The notes under the pieces: model-generated
Databases searched by the model: none
What the model was told of the DNA's origin: nothing
What the model saw: only the letters and a program-made list of their open reading frames with translations
Source of the DNA: Akkermansia sp.
GTDB lineage: Bacteria; Verrucomicrobiota; Verrucomicrobiia; Verrucomicrobiales; Akkermansiaceae
Assembly (NCBI GenBank): GCA_017398355.1
Contig: JAFQGD010000007.1
Location: 1-60,559, forward strand
Reading direction: 5' to 3'
Length of the DNA: 60,559 nucleotides
Translations under genes and position numbers: made by a program
Part shown: positions 1-6,524 of the stretch, piece after piece
Layout of the letters: every line of letters starts with the position of its first letter
How positions within the stretch are numbered: the first letter of the stretch is position 1

Positions 1-223
1 ATGTGCAAAGCCCCCTGATTCGCACCAGGGGGATCTATTTGCCAAAACTGGATAAAGGTACTTGTAACGTCTTGATAATGCAGCCTCCCTTTTTTACAGC
101 TATCCTATTTTGGACAGCTATGTTTTTTTCGTTTTGTAAGATGGGGGATATTGAGAAACTATGAGTTCGCAGGACTTGGAAAAGGGCTTGGCTTTTGGGT
201 GAAAAAACGTACAAAACAGCGGG

Positions 224-247
224 GTGCCGCACCCTTCTCAAAGGCTA
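224..247 (+). repeat. 24-bp repeat, copy A (just upstream of a terminator)
   Basis: This 24-bp segment (starting GTGCCGCACCC) recurs without mismatch at 5004-5027. Both copies are followed within 10 nt by an intrinsic terminator hairpin of different sequence. The two copies are direct repeats 4.8 kb apart and bracket a stretch rich in decayed genes. They may be the ends of a mobile-element relic or of a small transcript. Confidence 0.8.
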
Positions 248-251
248 TTGC

Positions 252-294
252 AAAAGGCTGCATTCCTGAAATTGAGGGGATGCAGCCTTTTTCT
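252..294 (+). terminator. Rho-independent terminator
   Basis: A 12-bp perfect stem (AAAAGGCTGCAT, 252-263, with its complement at 280-291) is extended by three further pairs inside and runs into a T-rich tract. No convincing gene lies immediately upstream within the window, so the transcript it ends is unknown. Confidence 0.8.
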
Positions 295-299
295 TTTTT

Positions 300-748
300 T
301 GTGCTGATATTTAACGAATTGCGGAGTCCTTAATTATTAAAAAGAATGTATATTGAAAGGCTCAAAACGCCCTGATTTTGCCCTTTCTTACTCCCCGGGG
401 ACTCTAAAGGACTGGGGTCCCGGCATACAATAAACCCATATTTTGATGCAAAGGCTTAATGGTGAGTGGATTGGATAAAAGCATATGGTTTACCCCTCTC
501 AAATAAAAGTAGTGTTGATAATGAATACGTTATGAGCCTGCCCCATAAAAGACTATACTTTTGCCCCTTTTCCAGCCCGAAAATCGGCAAGCTTTTTAAT
601 GATTCGCCCCTCTCTGTCTCCCGGCAGACCAAGGGCTCCACTTCGAGCGAATCCTCGGCTTTTGCCCGTCACGGCGTCCCGGGTGGGCGTATCGAAGAGA
701 AGCCCCCAGAAAGGAGGGCGCAAGCCCGAACTCGAAGCCGGAGCCCTG
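300..748. other. Gene-poor stretch
   Basis: No open frame here has a credible start, composition or recognisable motif; the short frames on both strands overlap each other and look like chance. The stretch lies between a terminator (252-294) and the first copy of a 50-bp repeat (749-798). I see no gene in it. Confidence 0.6.
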
Positions 749-798
749 TTTTTGCGCCATCGGCAACAAAAATGCAGGAAACGCGCAACAAAATGCCC
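749..798. repeat. 50-bp dispersed repeat, copy 1
   Basis: First of three copies (749-798, 2018-2067, 2981-3028). The copies differ at 2 to 3 positions over 48-50 bp. Each contains two internal direct sub-repeats (GCAACAAAAATGC and GCAACAAAATGCC) and, in this copy, an inverted pair TTGCGC/GCGCAA. Each copy sits between genes, just ahead of the promoter of the next gene. The function is unknown. Confidence 0.85.
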
Positions 799-806
799 CG
801 CCACGC

Positions 807-835
807 TTGAACAGAGGGGCGGGAATTGATATAAT
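807..835 (+). promoter_or_regulatory. Sigma70-like promoter for the 901 gene
   Basis: TTGAAC (807-812), 17-bp spacer, TATAAT (830-835). It begins 8 bp after the first 50-bp repeat copy and about 65 nt ahead of the ATG at 901. Confidence 0.6.
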
Positions 836-900
836 GCCCGTACAGGGGTGCATATAAAGAGAAAAGCCTTCACCATGATAGTTGTATTTTTCGCAATGGT

Positions 901-1716
901 ATGAAACTAAGCATGCACAGCAACGCTGAGGAAGGCTTGCTTCTCATCGGATTTGATGATGAGGGCCGTGAGAAGTTGCTCGGCGATATTGAGCGCACTA
1001 TAGCTCAACAGGACCACGAATTCGATATACTCGACACGGAGCTGTCGCCGGATGATCCGCGCGGGGGCAACTGGAAGCCCAACGATTTCTACAACATTTC
1101 CTGGAATTCCGATGAGAATGCTCCGCTGCATGTGGACGACAGCGTTTATATTTCGGGCGGTAAAACAGCCCTCATGGATTTGTATAACCGAATCCGCCTG
1201 CTGCCAGCCGACTGCAAGGAATTGGAGCTTGCTGCCGTGCATTGCGAGACTGCGAAGCAGAAAAAACAGAGACTAATCGGTAAACTCTTGCTCCTCCTGC
1301 TTCTGAATGCTGCGATTGCTTTTGCGTTGCTTCTCGGCTCGCTGATGCATGCCATCCGCCATTGCGAAGGGTGGGAATCCCCCGCTTTTTGGCACTACAT
1401 CGTCACCTACGTCATGTTCTTTGCCGCCATCTCCCAGCCACTCTGGCTGCTGGCAGAGGTCCTGCCGGCAAATCGACTCCGGAAATTCTGTTTTAATCTC
1501 TCGGGGCTTTTGTTGCTCCCCGGCCTGCTTATTGCCGCGCCCGTTTACCTGTGTGACTCCGACATCATCGGCATCGATTCCTACGCCTTGCGAGTTCCCC
1601 TGGCTCTCCTGTTCCTCGTTGCCGCATGCTGCGTCTTCTTCTACTTGCGCAAACGCGTGCGCAATAATGGGATAATTGAAAGGGGGAGTCAATTAAAGAT
1701 AGCATCAAGGACATGA
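901..1716 (+). CDS. Membrane protein of unknown function with soluble N-terminal part
   Basis: I do not recognise this 271-residue protein. Residues 1-120 are soluble and rich in Asp and Glu. From about residue 126 there are four to five hydrophobic segments (roughly 126-148, 163-186, 198-218 and 228-250) ending in a basic tail, so it is probably an inner-membrane protein with a cytoplasmic N-terminal domain. Its stop codon overlaps the next start as ATGA, so the pair is probably translationally coupled. The promoter at 807-835 would serve it. The setting, with decayed genes and repeats around it, suggests accessory content. I assign no function. Confidence 0.7.
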   Translation: MKLSMHSNAEEGLLLIGFDDEGREKLLGDIERTIAQQDHEFDILDTELSPDDPRGGNWKPNDFYNISWNSDENAPLHVDDSVYISGGKTALMDLYNRIRLLPADCKELELAAVHCETAKQKKQRLIGKLLLLLLLNAAIAFALLLGSLMHAIRHCEGWESPAFWHYIVTYVMFFAAISQPLWLLAEVLPANRLRKFCFNLSGLLLLPGLLIAAPVYLCDSDIIGIDSYALRVPLALLFLVAACCVFFYLRKRVRNNGIIERGSQLKIASRT

Positions 1717-2009
1717 AACACAAAAAGTTATTTATATATTGTTCTCTGGCATCGGTACTGGTAATGCTGCTGGCCTACGTTCTTTTCACGATACACTTCC
1801 ATTACCTGGCTAAGCCCGCACTTTTAGCTGATATACATTCCGGTTATCCTGATATTGAGGAATCCGATTTGTACCTATCAGGGTTACCCATGCCTACAAG
1901 TAACGGGGATATTGTAATCGAATATTCCTTCGTGTATAACGATTACGGAGAGAAACTTCACTTAACATATTACTACAGAAACACTCGACCTATCGGATGT
2001 TATAAATAA
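1713..2009 (+). CDS. Small signal-anchored protein of unknown function
   Basis: A 98-residue protein with a basic N-terminus (MKHKK) and one hydrophobic segment at about residues 6-28, followed by a polar, Tyr-rich extracytoplasmic part. It starts within the stop codon of the upstream gene (ATGA overlap), which implies co-expression with that membrane protein. No domain is recognised. The 3' end is followed almost immediately by copy 2 of the 50-bp repeat. Confidence 0.6.
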   Translation: MKHKKLFIYCSLASVLVMLLAYVLFTIHFHYLAKPALLADIHSGYPDIEESDLYLSGLPMPTSNGDIVIEYSFVYNDYGEKLHLTYYYRNTRPIGCYK

Positions 2010-2017
2010 TATGTGTA

Positions 2018-2067
2018 TTTTTGCGCCATCGGCGACAAAAATGCAGGAAACTCGCAACAAAATGCCC
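2018..2067. repeat. 50-bp dispersed repeat, copy 2
   Basis: Matches copy 1 (749-798) with two mismatches. It lies 9 bp after the stop codon of the preceding gene and upstream of the promoter of the KilA-N pseudogene. Confidence 0.85.
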
Positions 2068-2113
2068 GTTGCGCCTGGACGGTGGGAAGCTTTTATAAGT
2101 TCAGTAATTGAAC

Positions 2114-2141
2114 TTGAAGGACATGATGAAAAGTGTATAAT
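2114..2141 (+). promoter_or_regulatory. Promoter of the KilA-N pseudogene, leaderless geometry
   Basis: TTGAAG (2114-2119), 16-bp spacer, TATAAT (2136-2141). The -10 box ends 6 nt before the ATG at 2148, so transcription would begin at or next to the start codon. This supports 2148 rather than the in-frame ATG at 2133. Confidence 0.6.
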
Positions 2142-2147
2142 CACCTC

Positions 2148-2961
2148 ATGGCTAAGCTTAACGTGTTACAGAATGAGATTTCCATTATCTCTGTCGATGG
2201 GCAGGACTACATCTCGCTGACAGATATGGCAAATGCTCGTACTGATGATGCACGCGCTGCCGATGTTATCAAAAATTGGATACGCAACCGCTACACAATC
2301 GAACTATTGGGTACATGGGAGATTAATTCATAACCCGGATTTTAAAGTGGTCGAATTTGACCACTTTAAATCGCAAGCCGGCTTGCCCAGCTTCGTGATG
2401 AGCGTGTCCGACTAGGTGGAGAAAACAAATGCCATAGGCTTAGTTGTACGCAAAGGGCGCTATGGCGGTACATACGCCGTGCGCGACTTGGCATTTGAGT
2501 TCGGCACTGCTATCAGTGTTGCCTTCAAGCTTTATCTGATTGAAGAGTTTCAAAAACTGAAATCAGCAGAACAGGAAAAACTCGGCTGGACTGCAAAGCG
2601 AGAACTCACCAAAATCAATTATCGCATTCATACAGATGCAATTAAACAAAACCTGATTCCTGCGACCATTAGTGCCCAACAAGCCAGTTACATCTACGCA
2701 AATGAGGCAGATGTCCTCAATGTTGCCATGTTTGGTATGACCGCTCAGCAATGGCGCCGTAATAATCCGACACTCCCCGGCAATATACGAGACTATGCCA
2801 CCGTCAACGAGTTGATTTGCCTCTCCAATATGGAAAACCTGAACGCCGGGTTTATTGAATCCGGCATGAGTCAATCTGAGCGCTTGCAAAAGCTCAATAA
2901 AATAGCCATTCAGCAAATGCGCGTCCTGACAGAAACTGATAGTCGGCTTTTGTTGAAATGA
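2148..2961 (+). pseudogene. KilA-N domain protein, broken by a frameshift and a stop
   Basis: The pieces together read as a KilA-N DNA-binding domain protein of the kind found in phages and mobile elements. The N-terminal part has DGQDYISLTDMA and VIKNWIRNR. The middle part, FKVVEFDHFKSQAG, is in another frame, and the rest starts VEKTNAIG and contains GRYGGTYAVRDLAFEF. Reading frame is lost near 2325-2335, after the residues GTWEI. At 2413-2415 a TAG stands where the family usually has Trp (S-x-W-[VI]-E-K-T-N-A). The downstream 181 codons are otherwise open, so decay is recent. The intact protein would have been about 270 residues. Original function (DNA binding, possibly phage-derived) is inferred from the family. 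Confidence 0.85.
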
Positions 2962-2980
2962 TGGCTTTCCTATGAGTGAC

Positions 2981-3028
2981 TTTGCTCCATCGGCAACAGA
3001 AATGCAGGAAACGCGCAACAATATGCCC
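2981..3028. repeat. 50-bp dispersed repeat, copy 3
   Basis: Matches copy 1 with three mismatches over 48 bp. It starts 20 bp after the stop of the KilA-N pseudogene and precedes the promoter of the 3127 gene. Confidence 0.85.
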
Positions 3029-3077
3029 GCCGCGAGCGTCTATTTATTAGAAAATCTGCACTTTCTGCCATTTTTTG

Positions 3078-3105
3078 TTGCGGATTCGGTGCCGGAAAGT
3101 ATTAT
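3078..3105 (+). promoter_or_regulatory. Promoter of the 3127 lipoprotein gene
   Basis: TTGCGG (3078-3083), 16-bp spacer, TATTAT (3100-3105), followed by a strong Shine-Dalgarno AAGGAG at 3114-3119, 7 nt before the ATG. This is one of the few clear Shine-Dalgarno sites in the window. Confidence 0.5.
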
Positions 3106-3126
3106 CTTATGTAAAGGAGAAAGAGA

Positions 3127-3834
3127 ATGATGAATACAATTTTCCGTAAAATCCTTTCCACCACAGCCCTGTGCCTTGCGGCAATGGGGTTTTCTGTGTT
3201 TGGCTGTGCTCCTGATCATGAAAATGTAAACAATCAAATCGGGGGAGCAGAAATCCCGGCAGGATGGGATTTTTCCACGAAGAAACGGTGGAAGGTGCGT
3301 CATGAATTTCCCAACGGTGGACGACTGACGAAACATGTTATTGATTTTTCGGAGCTGCCGGAATTTAGTCCATACTGCGGCAAAGAGGTGCAGTTCCTCT
3401 CCCCGCTCGCTATTCAACGCACCGATTACGAGGCCGGCACCTCTTACGAACTACAAGACAACAAACCGCAGCCCGAGGGTGTGAGCGATTTGTACCATGT
3501 CCCTGTGCACACGGGAAAGCTGATGGCCGTTCGCTGCTTATGGGATGAGTATCTCAAGCCAGGAGCTAAAGCATTTAATTTGGAAACTATCAGTGTAGAA
3601 GCCCTACTGGAAATTCAGCACCCCCACGTGCAGGTCAACAATGGTAAGCCACTATATTTAACATACGTTCTTGCCGACCACAAGACTCCGCCACACCGCA
3701 TTCGTGCCCCGTGGAAAGCCTCAACAGCTACTGAGTCCCCCCACTCGCTGGAATTGCTGATGGAGGCCGTAAGAAGCACGCCCGAGGTCGAGGGAGCCCT
3801 CGAGAATCTGCAGGTAAGCCAACACGACGAATAG
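3127..3834 (+). CDS. Putative lipoprotein of unknown function
   Basis: A 235-residue protein with an export signal: basic residues at 7-8, a hydrophobic core at about 10-25 and a Cys at residue 27 (SVFGC) that fits a lipobox loosely. The mature part is polar with no recognised domain; short motifs such as FSPYCGKEVQFLSPLAIQ do not match a family I know. The start is supported by AAGGAG at the usual distance; ATG 3127 and ATG 3130 are both possible. A fragment resembling its signal peptide is repeated downstream at 3853-3936, which suggests a former tandem paralogue. Confidence 0.7.
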   Translation: MMNTIFRKILSTTALCLAAMGFSVFGCAPDHENVNNQIGGAEIPAGWDFSTKKRWKVRHEFPNGGRLTKHVIDFSELPEFSPYCGKEVQFLSPLAIQRTDYEAGTSYELQDNKPQPEGVSDLYHVPVHTGKLMAVRCLWDEYLKPGAKAFNLETISVEALLEIQHPHVQVNNGKPLYLTYVLADHKTPPHRIRAPWKASTATESPHSLELLMEAVRSTPEVEGALENLQVSQHDE

Positions 3835-3852
3835 TCCACCGTCTTTCCTCCC

Positions 3853-3936
3853 ATGTCCACCCTCCCCAGCATCCTCGCCACCACAGCCCTGTGCCTAGCG
3901 GCGGCGGGCGAATTCTTGAGTTTCCGAAATACATAG
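3853..3936 (+). pseudogene. Signal-peptide-only fragment of a paralogue of the 3127 gene
   Basis: A 27-codon frame reads MSTLPSILATTALCLAAAG and then stops. It resembles the signal region of the 3127 protein (ILSTTALCLAAMGF), and the DNA shares an identical run, CCACCACAGCCCTGTGCC. The mature domain is missing. The simplest reading is a tandem duplicate whose body was deleted; a short independent peptide cannot be excluded. Confidence 0.5.
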
Positions 3937-3963
3937 AGCAACCTATAAATACTCCTGTCGCGT

Positions 3964-4482
3964 ATGACCTCCAATCTGTCACCAAACAAAAAGTTGCACT
4001 TACTCCCCTTGCAGTGCATCCGCAAGCCTCAGCCCTCTCCACCACCCGCCTGTGTAGCCCCCCGCAGGCGTTTTGTGCTGAAGTTTTTGGCCGTTTGCGC
4101 CATCTTTACGCTGATTGGGACCTCTATTTTCGAAGTGAAAGAGTATTTAAGCCAGCAATCTGCCACAAGCTGGCGTACTTGGGGCGGCATGGTTGAGACT
4201 ATTTTGGTGACCTATTTGCCCACGGCATGTCTCTGCATACCGGCTCGCACACGGCGTGGCACGCTGCTGCAGCTTTGCGGTCTTGTTTGCCCCTTCCTTG
4301 TTGCCCTTGCAGCCTGCACCCTGTGCTGGGGTGACCCTCACGACTACGGGCATGGCATGGCCTTTGCCATGGCTGTAGTTATTCCTGCTTTTTTGGGGCC
4401 TCTCTTTGTTTTCCTACCCGTCTGGCTCCTGCACCTAATCCTCTGCGTTATAGAAAAACGCAAGGAAAAAAAGAGCTATTAA
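3964..4482 (+). CDS. Multi-pass membrane protein of unknown function
   Basis: A 172-residue protein. After a basic, Pro-rich N-terminal part (about residues 1-36) there are four hydrophobic segments, at roughly 37-53, 76-92, 100-120 and 132-160, then a Lys/Arg/Glu-rich tail (EKRKEKKSY). No family is recognised. TATAAA lies upstream near 3944, with TTCCGA 16 bp further upstream as a possible promoter. The exact start is uncertain because several downstream Met codons would still leave all hydrophobic segments. It is the last intact gene before the IS3 relic. Confidence 0.6.
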   Translation: MTSNLSPNKKLHLLPLQCIRKPQPSPPPACVAPRRRFVLKFLAVCAIFTLIGTSIFEVKEYLSQQSATSWRTWGGMVETILVTYLPTACLCIPARTRRGTLLQLCGLVCPFLVALAACTLCWGDPHDYGHGMAFAMAVVIPAFLGPLFVFLPVWLLHLILCVIEKRKEKKSY

Positions 4483-4627
4483 ATTGGCTCGCATGAGTAA
4501 CCTTACCTGTCCTAGTTCCAGACTATCGCTTGCAAGTATAATGGCCCCGGAATTTAGGACACCAGTATAAGCCCCCTTTTACTTGTGTAGCACAGCAGGC
4601 GTGTGTATAATCAACCAACACACGTAT

Positions 4628-4878
4628 ATGCAAAACGAAAAGATACATAAGAGAGGGCGTTACAGTGCCGAGTTCAAGGAAAAGGTAGCATAGGAGGCGC
4701 TTACAGGCGCCAAGACGCATGTTCAGATAGCATCTGAGTACGGCATCAGTCCCGATTTTTAGTAAAGGAGATGGTTGGCGAATGTTTCCGCCGAGGCGAC
4801 CGTAAGCGCGAAATGGAGAAAAAAGATGAGCGTATAGCAAATCTGTCTAGCCTGCTTAGCAGTACAATAGGTAAGTAA
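4628..4878 (+). pseudogene. Decayed IS3-family OrfA (transposase helix-turn-helix subunit)
   Basis: The frame from 4628 reads MQNEKIHKRGRYSAEFKEKVA, a stop codon, then EALTGAKTHVQIASEYGISP, then more stops. After a frameshift it resumes as EMVGECFRRGDRKREMEKKDERIA. This is the layout of IS3/IS150-group OrfA: the HTH_Tnp_1 segment (YSAEFKEKVA to SEYGISP) followed by a charged coiled-coil (REMEKKDERIANL). There are at least two stops and one frameshift, and OrfB is absent, so the element is dead. Copy B of the 24-bp repeat and a terminator follow about 125 bp later. Confidence 0.8.
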
Positions 4879-5003
4879 TTTCGCAACCCGTCAAATATCA
4901 GTAAGGTGCGAATACATAAAAAGCAAGGACTTTCGATTTCTGCGCGTTAAGGGGGTAAAATTAAAGGCGCTTTGTAACGGTCACAATATCATTCAGTTAT
5001 AAA
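4879..5003. other. Non-coding tail after the IS3 relic
   Basis: Between the OrfA relic and copy B of the 24-bp repeat I see no gene. It may hold remains of the deleted OrfB or the element end, but no inverted repeat could be matched by eye. Confidence 0.4.
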
Positions 5004-5027
5004 GTGCCGCACCCTTCTCAAAGGCTA
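5004..5027 (+). repeat. 24-bp repeat, copy B
   Basis: Identical to 224-247 and in the same orientation. Like copy A it runs straight into an intrinsic terminator, here beginning at 5028. Its position after the IS3 OrfA relic suggests it may be part of the element end. Confidence 0.8.
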
Positions 5028-5065
5028 GCACAAAAAAGCGCACCAAATGGTGCTCTTTTTTGTGC
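5028..5065 (+). terminator. Rho-independent terminator after repeat copy B
   Basis: A long stem is formed by GCACAAAAAAGCGCACC and GGTGCTCTTTTTTGTGC around the loop AAAT. There is one mismatched pair in the stem. The T-run lies inside the 3' arm, so it could work on both strands. Confidence 0.75.
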
Positions 5066-5171
5066 TTATGCCCCCGGCGGATTCGGGGTCAAGCCCCAAA
5101 ATAGAGATACAGTCCCCCCGCTTGTAAAAGGTCAAGAAAATGAAAATAAATGCAATTGACAAGGTATAATC

Positions 5172-5200
5172 TTGAGCAAGCATTTAGCTTTTGGTACCAT
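5172..5200 (+). promoter_or_regulatory. Promoter of the 5208 gene, leaderless geometry
   Basis: TTGAGC (5172-5177), 17-bp spacer, TACCAT (5195-5200), ending 7 nt before the ATG at 5208. There is no Shine-Dalgarno. A second, poorly spaced TTGACA/TATAAT pair lies at 5156-5170. Confidence 0.5.
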
Positions 5201-5207
5201 ATAAGCT

Positions 5208-5957
5208 ATGGATTCGGAGCTGACGCTTTACCTGTTCTATGATAAAGATTTTCCCTTGCTTCTGCCACCGCCTTACGATGAAGGCGAGCCGGAAGGAGGC
5301 AATGTCTGTTTGCAGGTATGTGACGATATGGCAGAATTAAATGATGAGCTTGCACTAGCCGGGCGAATATTAAAGCAGGTACAGGGACAAGGCATCAGCT
5401 TGAGTGTGTATCGCAGGGAAAACAAGGCCCGAGCTGATGATTCCGCCGTGCGATTGAGCCATGTTCAACTGCAGCAGATGCATTCGTGCAAATGTGGTTT
5501 TGACTATTCGTATTACACTTCCCAACAGATTAGCTCGAGATTCAGACAGGTTTCTAGCTTCTTTCTGATTACGTTTCCCTGTGGTGGGGTGGATGCCGGA
5601 GTGCCATCGAATGTACCGTGGATTTTTGCCGATGAATATCGAGGAAATCGCTTTGTCGTGACTCCGTTCACAGCAGCACTGGCTGATTGGTTAGCGCTTC
5701 TTGAAGAGCAGGCAGTTACCTTTCCAAAACTGAGAATAGATTATTTTTCGGAAGGCTGCTTGGTCATATGGTATATGTCAGCTGAGGACGAAATCAGCTC
5801 TCTTGCGGCCCTTGGCTGCAATGTTGAACTGCGTATTCATCCTGCCATGCTCCTGCCGAAAGATGACCCTATCGCTCCATTGTTCCGATACCTCATGCGC
5901 AGCTCAGTTTGGCGGGAACTCCTACAGCCACCGAGCGAAGCATGCGATGAAATTTGA
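5208..5957 (+). CDS. Cytoplasmic protein of unknown function
   Basis: A 249-residue soluble protein without signal peptide or membrane segment and without a domain I recognise. It has a Cys pair in HSCKCGFDY (about residues 90-98) and aromatic-rich stretches. The start is supported by a promoter whose -10 box ends 7 nt upstream and by the lack of a competing in-frame Met. Both flanks are AT-rich intergenic DNA and it stands alone. It could be an immunity-like or phage-derived protein, but nothing in the sequence proves this. Confidence 0.65.
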   Translation: MDSELTLYLFYDKDFPLLLPPPYDEGEPEGGNVCLQVCDDMAELNDELALAGRILKQVQGQGISLSVYRRENKARADDSAVRLSHVQLQQMHSCKCGFDYSYYTSQQISSRFRQVSSFFLITFPCGGVDAGVPSNVPWIFADEYRGNRFVVTPFTAALADWLALLEEQAVTFPKLRIDYFSEGCLVIWYMSAEDEISSLAALGCNVELRIHPAMLLPKDDPIAPLFRYLMRSSVWRELLQPPSEACDEI

Positions 5958-6280
5958 TATTTCCAAGTAATCAGAGCGAATCATCGCGGAGGCAATCTAA
6001 TGGGGCTAAAAGATCCCATTTTCGCGAAAAAAAGCATCTTGAAACGAAAATAAGGTATTCGCTTATTTTCGTTACGAGTCCTAATCAAAAAAACAAGAAG
6101 CTATCTCATTTTTGGCTCTTCTCTCCACGAGCGCAAATGTCAATTCATACAAAAAAGAAAACTATTTTCATTTCTAAACACTAACATTCAGCATTTCTTC
6201 AAGGAGTATAGAGGCAAAATATTCATCTCTCTGCATGCTCTAAAAGGTGTATGTTTTTCAAATAGGGCTATATTTTTTGT
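5958..6280. other. AT-rich intergenic stretch with a perfect hairpin
   Basis: No credible gene. A 76-codon frame starting with TTG at 5954 has low-complexity composition and no promoter or ribosome site. At 6043-6073 there is a 12-bp perfect inverted repeat (AACGAAAATAAG, loop GTATTCG, then the complement) with no T-run after it. It may act as a 3'-end stabiliser or a protein-binding site. Confidence 0.6.
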
Positions 6281-6309
6281 TTGACACCGAAACGGAGGAA
6301 GAGTATTCT
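6281..6309 (+). promoter_or_regulatory. Promoter upstream of the TMEM43-family gene
   Basis: TTGACA (6281-6286), 17-bp spacer, TATTCT (6304-6309). Transcription from here would give a leader of about 210 nt before the ATG at 6525. I see no defined riboswitch in that leader. Confidence 0.55.
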
Positions 6310-6524
6310 GCAGGGTGGTAAGAGGTATCTTGCAGAAAGCATGCAGCGTACAACTAGCCCCGGCATTCGCCCGCATAGCAGCAGCACGCGCAAGGTACTG
6401 ACACCACAGCTTCCGGAGGGAAGCTCACCAATGACCCGACAGGAAAAGCTCACAGAGATGAGAATTCATGCCGGACTCCCCCGCTGCTTGCAGCAAAACA
6501 AAAAAACAAACACGAAATACAACC

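Noticed and set aside
224..294. 3' end of tmRNA, 6S RNA or SRP RNA
   Set aside because: No tag-peptide frame, tRNA-like domain, 6S bulge or SRP loop motif could be found upstream of either repeat copy.
466..876. Overlapping short reading frames on both strands that share a peptide with frames at 2011-2220
   Set aside because: The shared peptide is only the translation of the 50-bp repeat; the frames lack starts, promoters and consistent composition.
749..3028. Integron cassette array with attC sites
   Set aside because: The repeats lack the RYYYAAC/GTTRRRY core pairs and long stem of attC sites, and no integrase is in the window.
749..3028. CRISPR array
   Set aside because: Only three copies, spaced about 1 kb apart with genes between them; no spacer regularity and no cas genes.
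5156..5170. TTGACA and TATAAT as one promoter
   Set aside because: The boxes are only 2-3 bp apart; the better-spaced TTGAGC-17-TACCAT next to the start codon was preferred.
5954..6184. 76-codon frame with TTG start
   Set aside because: Low-complexity AT-rich translation, no promoter or ribosome site, and it contains the perfect hairpin.
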